A stretch of DNA of 64,000 nt from Echinostoma caproni (Eukaryota; Platyhelminthes; Trematoda; Plagiorchiida; Echinostomatidae), in the NCBI GenBank assembly GCA_900618425.1, contig UZAN01039750.1, positions 32,192 to 96,191 of the forward strand, read 5' to 3'. This document shows positions 40,098 through 51,509 of this stretch, piece after piece. Below the pieces are notes generated by a model. The model saw only the letters and a program-made list of their open reading frames with translations. It made no database searches and was not told the DNA's origin. The number at the start of each line of letters is the position of its first letter. Position 1 is the stretch's first letter. The position numbers were made by a program, and so were the translations under genes.

Positions 40098-40754
40098 NNN
40101 NNNNNNNNNNNNNNNNNNNNNNNNNNNNNNNNNNNNNNNNNNNNNNNNNNNNNNNNNNNNNNNNNNNNNNNNNNNNNNNNNNNNNNNNNNNNNNNNNNNN
40201 NNNNNNNNNNNNNNNNNNNNNNNNNNNNNNNNNNNNNNNNNNNNNNNNNNNNNNNNNNNNNNNNNNNNNNNNNNNNNNNNNNNNNNNNNNNNNNNNNNNN
40301 NNNNNNNNNNNNNNNNNNNNNNNNNNNNNNNNNNNNNNNNNNNNNNNNNNNNNNNNNNNNNNNNNNNNNNNNNNNNNNNNNNNNNNNNNNNNNNNNNNNN
40401 NNNNNNNNNNNNNNNNNNNNNNNNNNNNNNNNNNNNNNNNNNNNNNNNNNNNNNNNNNNNNNNNNNNNNNNNNNNNNNNNNNNNNNNNNNNNNNNNNNNN
40501 NNNNNNNNNNNNNNNNNNNNNNNNNNNNNNNNNNNNNNNNNNNNNNNNNNNNNNNNNNNNNNNNNNNNNNNNNNNNNNNNNNNNNNNNNNNNNNNNNNNN
40601 NNNNNNNNNNNNNNNNNNNNNNNNNNNNNNNNNNNNNNNNNNNNNNNNNNNNNNNNNNNNNNNNNNNNNNNNNNNNNNNNNNNNNNNNNNNNNNNNNNNN
40701 NNNNNNNNNNNNNNNNNNNNNNNNNNNNNNNNNNNNNNNNNNNNNNNNNNNNNN
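40098..40754. other. Assembly gap (657 N)
   Basis: Run of N inside BMP intron 1, centred within a pair of inverted repeats. Confidence 0.95.
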
Positions 40755-40829
40755 ACAGCCCGACAGACAATCCGCAGCTAACGGGAAAGATACCCGTCGA
40801 ATGCCACGAAGTCGGAGCTGTCGGTCAAC

Positions 40830-40905
40830 GCATCTGCGCGTCTGGTCGGATGAGCGCCATTCATGATTCGGTCGCTAGCCAGGACTCCCTTTGTACCACC
40901 ACAAT
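40830..40905 (-). repeat. Right arm of the inverted-repeat element
   Basis: Reverse complement of the left arm, about 91% identical over 66 bp. The shared core includes CTCATCCGACCAGACGCGCA. The arm is more GC-rich than the surrounding intron. Confidence 0.85.
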
Positions 40906-41249
40906 ATCACCGCTTACCGAAATAGCATCCGTCCTATCCTATTCGTATTTTAATAACCCGGAAATTCAACATTACGTCTGTTATTGATCACCTTTCACGT
41001 CCGTATTGTTATCTTTGCCACAAGCAACTATTTGTCACGTTTTTATATTGGTTCTCTTTGATCAAAAGCATATTTTCACTGTGTTCCTTTGAAAAAATGA
41101 AACCTCATCCAGTGAGCGATTGAAGTTTAATCATACTTGGTTTGCCTTGACATTTTTGTGCTTATTTAATAGCAATTTGTTCAGTGCTAAATTGTGTTGT
41201 GTGCAGAGCGAAGCAAACGCTGACGGAATACCTGGAAGCCATTGCAAAG

Positions 41250-41330
41250 CTCGTTCTAGCTCAGTTGGTCTCATTAGTCGTGCCTACTCATCCATGTAAT
41301 TGAGGATGAAACCCGCGTTATTTCGGACAG
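41250..41330 (+). repeat. tRNA-like (SINE-derived) segment
   Basis: An exact tRNA A-box, TAGCTCAGTTGG (about 41257-41268), is followed some 40 nt later by a poor B-box-like GAGGATGAAACCC. No cloverleaf can be closed around it, so a decayed SINE is more likely than a tRNA gene. Confidence 0.4.
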
Positions 41331-44300
41331 AATGTCAGCAAACCGACCTCCTACTTGGTTAGATCGTTTTCACTTTTCCTATGACAAACTGCCTGATGAC
41401 TTTTTGATTTAACAGGTATAGAGACTATGTTGCAATTAATCCAGAATTATACGCCTGAAGATATTGTTTTTCTTACAATTCACTAAGCGAAAATTTTAAC
41501 CCTAAAGAGTAGTAGTAGTAAAGAGTAGTAATATTTCTTCAGATTTTAGAACTGTTTTGATCTCATCGATGAAGGGCACGAATAAATAACTGGAAACACA
41601 AGACCAATTCAGCTTATTATAGTTGCTGGTATGGTGCTCATAAATAAACTGTGCCAGGCAGTTGCATTTCTGAAATTGTATGATGAACACATTTCAAGCT
41701 ATCATAATAGGCTCTCTGTTGGCTGCTTTCAGAAACTTTTGGATAATGTGCAACTACACTTTACATTTATCGCGTAAATGGCCAAAGCAAATCCCTGGAA
41801 AACCAAGAACTCTTGCAAACAGTTTCTGAATAAATAGGCGAAAAACTGCCAACGTTTTCCAAACCCAAGTTTTTTTAGGCGCGCACAAGCACTTCCCAAA
41901 TTTGTATTGCAGAATAAACTGTCATCGTTACCTTAGATACTTTGTATTTAAAGAGTGAACGTTGCCATGCGTTAGTGAATTCCATGCTACATAAAATACA
42001 AATCTGACTAACTGCCATGGTGTTCAGATGACTTTCATTTGACGTCCGTTTTGCAAGCCCTGTGACTGAAATCAGGCTAAACCATGCTTATTTCTGATGA
42101 CATCACAAAGGATTTATGTTTATTCCTTACATGCTGCTAGAAAATAAAACAGTACGGTAATTAAAATTGTTTTTTTTCACAAATTCAGCTCACTACTCAA
42201 TGTATGTCTTCAGATTACAACTTTATTGGTGCCGGACACACGGAACCTTAGTACAACCACCAAGGAAAAGCTAAAATCCAGCAACATTTATTCATTCCAT
42301 ATTAATCTCCATCTACTCGAAAACTTAAAGTTTTGTTCTCGAGTATGAAAGTCACAATGTTTCTTCATAACTTCACTGTCGCAGCAACCCAAATAAAAGA
42401 AAGTCACTTTTCTGCAGGGACTGGTTAAGACACGAATATTAATACTATTATTTCAATAAACAATATTCATACTGATGATTATTATATACAAATTCATTGG
42501 GGAAACAACGCCACTAAGAACCCGTACACGAAGTCTCCAAAATGTATATTAGAACCTCCGTGAAAATTTGTCCGAGAGGGGATCAACAACAGTAGTTTTT
42601 ATGCATTTATCCCATATATGCAGCTTCAACAATATGTCTTTTAGATTCCGATACAGTGAATTTGACAAAGGAACTCTCGAGACCCCAATCTGTACTACTA
42701 TGATCGATATCACAGAACTGCTTAGTCCTTTATCTGCGGTATGGAACTTTGATATTTCATTGGTAGCACTTTTCAAGTTTTCTACTACTGGTAATTAATT
42801 GATTTATTACTTTTGATTACTTTTGATTTTTATTCCAGTTCATTTATTCATACAAGGTTCGTTGTGATTCTCTTTTTTGCTAATTAATGAGATGTTTTTA
42901 CCTGCTGAATTTTTAGTTTACTCTGAAATTTCAGGAGTCTGCTATATTCGTGATCTCCGCTCAGCACAATCAAGTAGAATACTGCGAACTCGTTAACTCG
43001 CCCTCTGTTCGCCACTGAAAGTAGTGAAGCCAAAATCGGTTGATTACGATATCACACATGTGGATCAGTGAATATGATTGATCATTGTTGTCTGGTTGTA
43101 GCGGTTAATGTCAAGCACTTTGCGAATATGATCCAAAAAATCGATCTAGTTCCGTAAGAAAACTTCTTATACATTAATTGTTGCGCCGTACAGAATCCGA
43201 TGATAAGTGTGATAAAAAAGTTCCACAGTTTTTTTAGGTGTAGTAACTTGCCTATACTAAGCTCTTTTATTTTCCTCGGAGGTTGTTATTCAGAAAATTG
43301 TCCTCCAAAAGTAAAGCTTACACTTCAACTTTCTTATTTTTACTTCACCTAAACTTTTTATTAATATACTCAATAAATTGTTAATGATAATTCATTGAAA
43401 ATAATCATTCAGCACTATGTTGTTATTTATACTGAAATCATCAGTATGCCCAAGACGATACTACTTATAATAATGATCCGGTATTGTGCACTTATCACAC
43501 TGTGCCGAAAGATCATCCCGTTTCAATAAGAACCAAGGCCAGATCAGCAATGCTCATACCATCGCAGTCAGAGAAACCCTGGTGGCCTACCGAAGCCGGG
43601 TGTGATAGCATTCCCAGCCAGGTCTGCCTTATGTAATTTATTTTGGACACTTTCAGGAACCATTCCGTTTTTATAATAGTATTTTCAGTTGAATCTTAGA
43701 AAATAATAGTTCAACTGAGAGGTGAAATCTCAGCAGTTCACTAACTTTACAGTGAAGATATATAAGTATAGGTAGTATGAACAATTTAAAATTTTCTTAT
43801 AGGAAAAGTCTAATAAAAGAGTCGTTGAATGGGGCAGGTGATAATTACTTTATGAGTAAATTGGAGACAGATGAGGTACAGAGTGGTACTGTTTTTGTGA
43901 ATGTAGGTGCGGAGACGAGTTTAAATTTGGAGTTTTGGGGGCTTTACACAATTGGTAGACAGTGTCCTTCGTCCCGATTTATCCCGTTATTAAATTCAGT
44001 CGCGAAAGTGAAATGCCCGGAAACGAAATTTGCTCTAGACACAACTTAATGGACTACATAAAACTTACCCATCAACGGTACCATATATTGAGACGAAAGT
44101 TCAAACAACTTGGAGAAACAAGCGACATCCAATGCCATTCACAACTACTCTTCATTCTTTTCGCTGCAGTAGAATTCGACCTAAATACTTGTGTTCAAGT
44201 CCAAAGAAATAATTTATTCCCCTTTATGGTTCTATGGGTTAAATGAAACTTGACGCATGGATTCATTTTACATTCTCGACGCACACGCAGTAAGAGGAGC

Positions 44301-44694
44301 ATGATCGACAAGCTATTTAAGGGTCATTTAATCGAAGCGCTTTCAAAACCGCAGCAGTATGATATCAGCAAACTATGACCGCACCATTCAGATATAAGTC
44401 GGTAATGTGAGCTTAAAAATTTAAAAGGGGCTGAATGAGGCAGTAAAAAATGTATTATCTGCATCACAGGAAATTTCCAATGCGAGAATAAAACTGTTCT
44501 TTTACCCGGAAACATGTTTCCAAACGTGTTTTGCAATCGAATAATAAAACAATAATCAAATCCAACTGATTTCCTTTCCCTGTTGAATCCATTCGTTTCT
44601 GTGATGGTTAGAAGATCCAAGGAGTAGGTTTTGTTTGATTGTCAAAAGAATGTTTATGTTACAGGTGTTATGAGGAAAACCTTGTACTGTATAA

Positions 44695-44825
44695 GTGTGA
44701 CGTGGTGTTCAAGTGCTTCAGCTAAATATTGCATTAACTCGGAGGTCGTTAGCTCGAATCTCGCCACTACCATCCAGTTTTCATCATTTCTTCCAGTCCG
44801 CATTGTTGTATAGGCCATAAAATAG
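44695..44825 (+). repeat. tRNA-derived SINE-like segment
   Basis: GTGGTGTTCAAGTGC at the left and a B-box-like TTAGCTCGAATCTCGCC (about 44749-44765), with an A-rich tail (AATAGAAAATAAAATAAAAG) ending about 44840. The tail and box order suggest a SINE in plus orientation. Confidence 0.45.
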
Positions 44826-45395
44826 AAAATAAAATAAAAGATAATTTACTAGTGTAAAAAGTACTCACATCGCCATCAGTTTTGCACTATTCTAAGTGTG
44901 TTTTGACTTAGGTCTCAGTATCAGTTTAAATAGATTCAATCTATTTGTCTTGTTTCGTTTGCTTCCTCTTTGTATACGACAGTTATTATATTATGAGTCA
45001 GCTTTAGTAAAGACATTTTGACCTTTTTCAAGGCATTCGTTTGTCTGTTTGTTTTACTTATTTTGGAGGCCTTCGTTGTTTATTCACTTAAGTCATTTTC
45101 GTGTCTAAATATAGTTTTTTTTTAACTTGTTCGTAGAGTTGTTTGATTTAAAATTGAAGGACAGATTTAGGTAAGATGTATTGCTGTGATCGCTTTTGAG
45201 GCGTACATAACGAGTATCACAGCGACTAAACACAGTTTGAAGATTTGAAAGGGGGAATTCGTCGCATACAGAGCAAATGAAATATGAACAGTGAAGTTAG
45301 GAAGCACTGTACAGCTGTAGTTTGGCCTGCAACAAGCTCGCAAAGATGGGTTGTGCTACATCGTGTAAATAGAAAATGAAACCGCTCTTATCAGC

Positions 45396-45560
45396 TGCTC
45401 GGTGGCCGAGCGGGTAGCATGCCTGCACCCTGCCTGTGGAGTCCCGTGTTCGGTCCCCAGTTAGGTAGATGGATTCATACTGCTGATGAGACCCAACCAG
45501 GTCGAAAAAGATATCCATTGCCTCTTAGCTCTTCGTTTCACATTTCACCTGCTCAATACA
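45396..45560 (+). repeat. tRNA-derived SINE, family 2 (Leu/Ser-like A-box)
   Basis: A-box TGGCCGAGCGG (45403-45413) is the class II tRNA (Leu/Ser) form. The B-box GTTCGGTCCCC is at 45448-45458. The body CTGATGAGACCCAACCAGG recurs in opposite orientation near 57825-57850. The head-body order and the second copy support a SINE rather than a tRNA gene; no variable arm or acceptor stem closes. Confidence 0.7.
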
Positions 45561-46154
45561 CGACGAATTCACCATTTGAAATTGATTCAAATCCTCCATT
45601 TCTCTCTATTTAAAAAGTAACGACTTTTACGAATTCTTTATACTTGTGTCTTTGATGGGATAGTTCCTTTCTCTCAATCGTTTTTTTTCGTCAAGACGAG
45701 AACTAATCCTGCTCAAATGACCTTGTTTAGTGGAAACGTATTCACAACAAAATGAAAAACAACTTTTTAGTTTCGTGGTTTGAGTGGTTCTGGTATGTTG
45801 CATGGATCATATTGTGCCTTCACTTGCAGAAATAATATTACTTCATGTCATCTTTGGAGTTGTATAAACCGGTAAAATCTCTACCTGAATAATACTCTGG
45901 ATAAAACCTTTGTGATGATAAACTTCCAAAGGGATGAAAACAGAACGCCAATTTCGATTACCATGTCATCAATTCACTCATTTGGTATACTTGTTTTATT
46001 CAATATTCCAAATGGATTTCTTTAACCTTCATGATCTCTCTTCACTCACTCAGTTTAATATTGGAACAGCTCATGTGAAGAATGTAAGAGGAGTAAATGA
46101 CAACTATGATTTAATGGTATAATTAAATGGACTTTAATCCCTCGGACTGCAATG

Positions 46155-46265
46155 CAATACGCCTGTGGCTCGTAAATAAAGAGCTACAGTGATGAAGCGA
46201 TCAAAAAGGTCAATATCACATCGACCCGAGGTCAAATCCCACCGTCGCTGTCCTACTGCTTTACC
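46155..46265 (+). repeat. tRNA-derived SINE-like segment
   Basis: GTGGCTCGTAAATAAAGAGC, followed by GAGGTCAAATCCCACCG (B-box-like, about 46228-46244). Degraded. Confidence 0.4.
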
Positions 46266-47189
46266 ATCATAAACACACCAGCAACCTTACATTGACTACA
46301 TCCCCTTCTCGTTAAATGGATTTTGCAGTGAAGTGTGTGCAAATGAAGTGCATTGAAAAGGGTGTGATGATGAGGAAGATAACGAGGTCATTTTAAGTCA
46401 AACTATCTGTTACTAACAATCCGGCGATGATGCCTTGTGCCAATGGAAATTTATGGCTATTTTCATTACTAGAGGACGGCGAGATGTTATGTCAAAGTAA
46501 ACTGACGCTTGATTTTAAATCCCTTTAGTCTTTAACCCATTTTCTTACACCTAAACTTGTGATTTGTCATATGTAAGCTAAAACAAAGAACTTTAGATCG
46601 ACAATCATCAGTTATGTTCCGATAAAGGTGCGCATCCTTTATTGCCTACTACTATTTAGGTGTGCGCTCCATTATTCACTACACGTGATTTTGATGATTC
46701 TTTTAAAACTTATTCATATGATGAATCAGCATCATAAATTCATAAAGATGGTTGTATATCCCAATTATTTTGAGGTTATCAATGACAACGGTTTGTCATT
46801 ATCAAAAAAATTTCGAGTTCATGGTCTTTATCCATTTGCACTGTTTGCATCATGTGTATTAATTGTACTTGAAAGCATTCACCTTGTTGAAATGAAATGT
46901 CGCACCAGGTTTTCACCCCTGCCAATCAGGGAGGTCTATTGATCACCATAGCACGTGACTGAGGTCGATGTAAAGTTGTTTTTGTGTAGTTCGGGGTGTA
47001 AAACGAGTGATGCGTCTTTTTGGAATTTCATATATCTCACTTGGATTGGTAGGTCTCTTGCTGAATCCATTGGAATTTGTCAGTCAAATTATCCGTTTCG
47101 TCCCATAATCCCGCAATAGTCGACTACTGACACTAAAGGAGCTGTTTCTTTTGAAATTTTGTGAATAAATCTTCCCTTCCTAGTTCAGT

Positions 47190-47300
47190 TACAGTCAAGT
47201 GGTTGAGGTCACCATCAGAACAGTGACTTGGGGGTCTTGTGTTTAAATATCACTACCACTGTCAATCCTCTTTTCTCATCTCTGCGTTTCCCAGGTTGGG
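47190..47300 (+). repeat. Degraded SINE-like segment
   Basis: AGTGGTTGAGGTCACC then CTTGTGTTTAAATATCACTACC at tRNA-like spacing, resembling family 1 A and B boxes after decay. Weak. Confidence 0.3.
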
Positions 47301-48504
47301 TTTCGATAGGCTGTAATCACTTTCCAGAGATTTGGTTCTACACCGATACATTTAATATCTGAGGGGTTGAAAATTTTCAGTATTTATAATTAGTAGTACC
47401 AGTAGTAGCACGCCTATCAAATTTGCTTACTTTGTTCAACGTTACCAGACTATACACAAGCTTTCAGTTTGAAACCTGCTTAGTGGTGCTAGCAAAAAAA
47501 TGTAACATGCCCTCTGTTCACAATAATGAGGATTAACTACTACAGAAATTGTAGAAATCCTGTAAGGCGTTTTGACAGATATGCGAGATGAATAAGTCGG
47601 AAGTTGGCGTTTCTATAGGAATGGGTTTACCTGTAGACAAGTCGATTTGTGTTGGTGAGTACAATCAGACAACTTTCTCCACCAGCCATTATCAACATTT
47701 CCGGCACAGATATTGTTTCTTAGAACAGATAGGCAAACACAGAAAATTAACAACAAAAAACAGCGTTCACCTGACTAGGGATTATCATTGGAAAGCAGTA
47801 AAGGAATCGAAGATAGTTGACTGCTAAACGGAAGTCGTGGACACTAACTGATCCGAGCGCAAAGGAAAATTCTTGCTAGCAATATTCCGAGTCATTAAGG
47901 GTCAACCGAGATGGAATTTAATAGTAAAACGAAACAAAATCATATGATTCAGCCTGCTCATTGATTTTACTCTTGGTCGCATATTACCAAATGGAAACAT
48001 AATCAGTTTAGGGCAAGAGGTGGCTTGAAGCATTTTACAAGAATAAGAAGGAAACCACAGAAAAAGTGGCTTTTTCGTGCAACTTTTAAATTTGTATGGG
48101 TTGGAAACAGGGAGAAGAAAGGGAATAGCACCATTGTACTTAAGATGACACAGGCGGAATATAAAATTAATCACCAAATCCCTAAATACTCTCAGTATCC
48201 CAAGAAATAGTGGTACACGGAAAGTAAACAGCAATATTCGTCTCACTGCTGACTCACATCAAACTCTGTCTTTACTGGGTAAGAATCAAAAGAAATGCAA
48301 ATACAATTAGAAAATCAGAACGACATGTACGGCTATTCGTTGCGGGTAGTGATAGGAATAGTATCCTTCCTTTTGTTTATGCACCGAAATATACTAAATA
48401 GGATGGACTGGAAATTATGGAGAGGCTAGTGCACACAAACATCGCCGGAGCTTTTACATTTTTCATTGTGTGTTTTGACAGATTAGTGTGTTCTGTGGAA
48501 AAAT

Positions 48505-48600
48505 CAGTAGCCTTAGTGGGATTTGAATCCATGCATGGATATCACCCACACGTTTTTACAGTGCTTGTTTTACCAGTTGAGCTACACGATGCAACCGAAA
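48505..48600 (-). repeat. tRNA-derived SINE, family 3
   Basis: On the minus strand: A-box TAGCTCAACTGG (48584-48573) and B-box GGATTCAAATCCC (48530-48518), about 42 nt apart, with GAAAAATGTAAAAG sequence downstream. It resembles a tRNA promoter module, but acceptor and anticodon stems do not pair. Confidence 0.55.
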
Positions 48601-50137
48601 GGACTGATCCAAACTTGTCATTGTCTTTGTACTCACTTTGATCATTCAAGCAAAAGCTGCGGGCTCTTCCCAGAAAATCTGAAATCATACGTGTTATTCG
48701 CTTCATGATGACCAGGAGATATGATTCGATCTCTTCCCTTTCATCTGTCCAGGTGAATCGCTGGACGTGCACCAGCCTATTTTGATATTTATGTATTTCT
48801 TCCTTAGTCAGATTCTTCGACAATACGATAATACTTCACAAGCACTGATGATGTTACCTCGACTAGTGATGAAACGTTTGCAAACAAAATTACCATGTTG
48901 GTGAACAGACAGAGTGGAATACGGAATACATTACAAGTTAACTTATTCGTATTCTAACGTCTTTATTTCTAACTCTTAATCTGTGCTTATTATATGGTCT
49001 TTGTTTTCATTATTGTTATTGGTATCATTAATATTATTATTGTATAGTTGCTATTGTTGTTGCCTTGATTTCTGATTACGCACTCTTTGGTACTTACTGG
49101 AACTGATTTGATACAAAGCAAAGCAGAGCGAAAATCGACAAAAAACAGTACGGGATATAAAGAAAGTTAGTGCTCCCAGATACTTTTACAGTTTCACCCG
49201 AGAGCGGTCAGTTCCAGCTTTATACCGTCCATTTGCATGTGAGCTTCTCATGATTTTTCAATAATTAGTGTTTAGGAAAAATGCGTACAAAACTCGGCAA
49301 ACTGGCAAAAACCTGAAATTCAAGCAAACTGCCAAGAAGCCAGATTACTTCAGTCCAGTTACTCCTCTCTTCCAGTGTTGGCACAACGAAAAGTAGTTTC
49401 TTTTTCATTCACACGCCTGTAGTGGTAAATCCATTCCAAATTTCCATTCATACGAGCATTGCATAATTCCCGAGTGCAGGATTTCATGCAGACAGTGTTA
49501 CTTCATGTCATTTCGCATTGTGGATGATGAAATCGCACGTGGGACGTCATTCATACTTCAATCGGGTTTTTAACCGGAAAAAATCCTCTTTGGGTGAAAC
49601 TAAGATCAATGCAATAGTTGGAGTGATACTAACACACTACCGTCCATAAGCTACTATTTACCTGCCCCCGGCGATTTTGGACACAACTTGTTGTATCCAG
49701 CAGTGAGACGTGATAAAAATGATTCATACAAAATAAACTCATTTTAGTATACGAGCTCAGAAATAAAACGTAATAGCATCTGAAGCACTACGTGGCTTCC
49801 CTAAATGGTATCACAATCAGTGGTGCACAATCAGTGATCCCGATAAGGAACAAACTTGACCTAGTATGAGTGGCACGTACTAATAACGTTCATGCAACCA
49901 TCGATCAATTGAGTAGACGTATTCATTCCCTGTTCGTCACATATTTGTAAAAAACATTATCAAAAGCACGCAAAAGAAAGGAAACTTCGCAAAGATAGGT
50001 CAAATGATTTGAGAAACAGTGAACCCTCGGGAAACCGGTACCACTGGGTAAGTGGTTTGAAGTGACACAGTACATTGACCCCAAACCAAAAATTCGCTTT
50101 GAGTCCGCTTGAAGCGACAGTAAAAACCAAAACTCAC

Positions 50138-51509
50138 CTATGTGTTGATGATGCCGTACAGCCGTGATCACACCTAGACTGGCATCATTCCATTTCTCTA
50201 TGTTCATGTCACTAGTACGGCTCCGATGAACGGGATGTCGTAGACGATCCGCTTCAAACTGATCAAAATCCCACCAATGACGCATGTGACGATCATGCAA
50301 CCGGAATAGATAGTTTGGTGTACGAGCACGTAATTGAGTCTTATCTGGTGCATTTCCAAAACGTTTAGGTTCAGGTGATCCCGATATGTGTTTCGGTGTG
50401 ACATGTGTTTCCACTCGATACGCGTTGGTGCAAAGCATCAACAAACAACAAACATAGAATATGAAGGGCACAATGCAACGGAAAGAACGGGGGCTGTATG
50501 GCCAGCGAAACAAAGAGCAGCATCTTCTTGTGGCCGTCTGAAACGGAAACGGCTGAGATAGGCATTTGTCAAGCGTATTTGTCCAGTAGGAAAACTGAGT
50601 AGGTGTGATGTCAGTTCGTTCCGAATACCGTTTGGGCAGGGGGTTTTCGGTAATTTTAGTGATTGTGGATGTGATACTGCCTGCGGGGGTGGTCTTAGTG
50701 ATATTATTAGTAGCAGTGGAGTTGGTGGTAATGATGGGAATGTTCTCACTGCTCGTTGGATTTGTTGCAGACTGATTGGCGACGGGAACAGGACACAAAA
50801 CAATGCAATCCGTATGGATTTGCTTGGAATTCAAAGACGCCTCTGGTCTCAGAAAAACATTTGGCGACTTGTATCGGGACACGTGCCATCCATAAGCGAT
50901 GAATATAATCAAATCTCCCTTATGGTCCGGCCCAGTCGCCAAACTGATTGTCCATCGATTTGTTCCAGTCAGCCTTGTTAGTTCAATCAAGGCGGAGCCG
51001 TAGAGGATAACGTTATCGACAACAACAACAATGAAAACAATATCAACAACCGGCTGCCACACTCGGCGCCGCTGAACCGACGTCACCGGTCCCAATTCGG
51101 TGAGAGTCGATCGAGGATCCGTTGGATAGTGAATGTGCTCGTGGCCCGGCACGCCCCAGGTCCGATTGTCGCCGTCTGTCGATTGAAGAATGAAGGTTAG
51201 TATTGACGGCGTCAAACTCAATTTGAAATTATCCGAACAGTGTCTTGGTAATATTAGTATTAGTGGTGGTAGTCGCATAACTTCTGGTTCAAACGTTTTC
51301 ACAAGGTCGCCATCACAAGCCAATAGGTGCCTGATGTTGTCGTTGTTGCTGGTGCTGCTTGTGCGAATGCTGCTACTGCCACTACTACTACTGCCACTAC
51401 TGTTACACGATGGCGCCAGCTTCATGTCGCCAAATTTACTATGCCTGGCGCCGTTTGACCTGGCAATGGTGACTGTAGAGAAAACAGTAACAGTAGACAA
51501 ACCAGACAT
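50138..51509 (-). CDS. dpp: BMP2/4-type ligand, coding exon 1: N-terminal extension, signal-like segment, start of propeptide
   Basis: Open frame of about 457 codons from the first in-frame ATG (51509); the frame is open back to a TGA at 51590-51588. Residues about 35-55 form a Ser/Asn-rich tract. A hydrophobic valine-rich stretch lies near residues 155-170 and a Thr/Asn-rich, N-glycosylatable region near 248-290. A strong signal-like core (CIVPFIFYVCCLLMLCTNA) lies at about residues 345-363 (50477-50421). Just after it, TPNYLFRLHDRHM (50321-50283) matches the start of BMP propeptides (the VPSYMLDLYRRH-type helix). The donor is ATAG|GTGAGT at 50138/50137, phase 1, exactly fitting the propeptide exon. 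The start is uncertain: ATGs at 51509, 51425 and 51278 are in frame, the second and third in better context, and none lies close before the signal-like core. An unseen upstream exon could supply the true N-terminus. Confidence 0.83.

Larger units (their letters stand above)
39961..40905. mobile_element. Inverted-repeat (TIR or foldback) element enclosing an assembly gap
   Basis: Two arms of about 76-83 bp in opposite orientation face each other across 657 N plus about 130 bp of non-matching sequence. The layout fits a DNA transposon/MITE or foldback element; palindromic structure is also a common cause of assembly gaps. No target-site duplication is evident: the flanks are ...TATACACAA on the left and ATCACCGC on the right. 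Two copies of an unrelated dispersed repeat in opposite orientation would look the same. Any internal gene would be in the missing sequence. Confidence 0.55.
8784..50137 (-). other. BMP gene intron 1, about 41.4 kb
   Basis: GT-AG intron, phase 1 on both sides, joining the signal/propeptide-start exon to the propeptide-core exon. Nominal length is 41,354 nt, including two N-gaps whose true sizes are unknown. It holds two Penelope-like fragments, several tRNA-derived SINEs, the GATA array and an inverted-repeat element, listed separately. The remainder (8784-11211, 12480-13850, 14040-18180, 18690-20890, 21000-23000, 24020-39950, 40910-41240, 41340-44690, 47310-48500, 48610-50130) is AT-rich sequence with only short random open frames. 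I recognise no other gene there, on either strand. Confidence 0.8.
5539..51509 (-). other. dpp: BMP2/4 (dpp)-type TGF-beta ligand gene, three coding exons
   Basis: Gene-level entry. Exons 51509-50138, 8783-8002 and 6143-5539 join into one reading frame of about 919 residues, provided the single N at 6069 stands for two bases. Intron 1 has a GTGAGT donor at 50137 and a CAG acceptor at 8784; both sides are phase 1 (G|GA gives Gly). Intron 2 has a GTAAGT donor at 8001 and a TTCTTAG acceptor at 6144; both sides are phase 0. The product should be a secreted morphogen precursor that is cleaved by furin-type proteases, dimerises through the cystine knot and signals through type I/II serine-threonine kinase receptors to Smads. 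CPFPL, CCVP and YQDMVVE in the ligand place it with BMP2/4/Dpp rather than BMP5-8 or activin. Further 5' non-coding exons are possible and not resolved. Confidence 0.9.

Noticed and set aside
39916..40987. Long open frames crossing the second N-gap
   Set aside because: They consist mainly of N; the flanking sequence is an inverted repeat, not a recognisable coding region.
41250..41330. Possible functional tRNA gene with exact A-box
   Set aside because: The B-box is poor and neither the acceptor nor the anticodon stem closes; listed as a decayed SINE instead.
50204..50803. Other minus-strand open frames inside the BMP first exon
   Set aside because: They overlap the longer frame that carries the propeptide and fits the splice phases. 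One contains a hydrophobic stretch (MLLFVSLAIQ) but leads into no BMP sequence.
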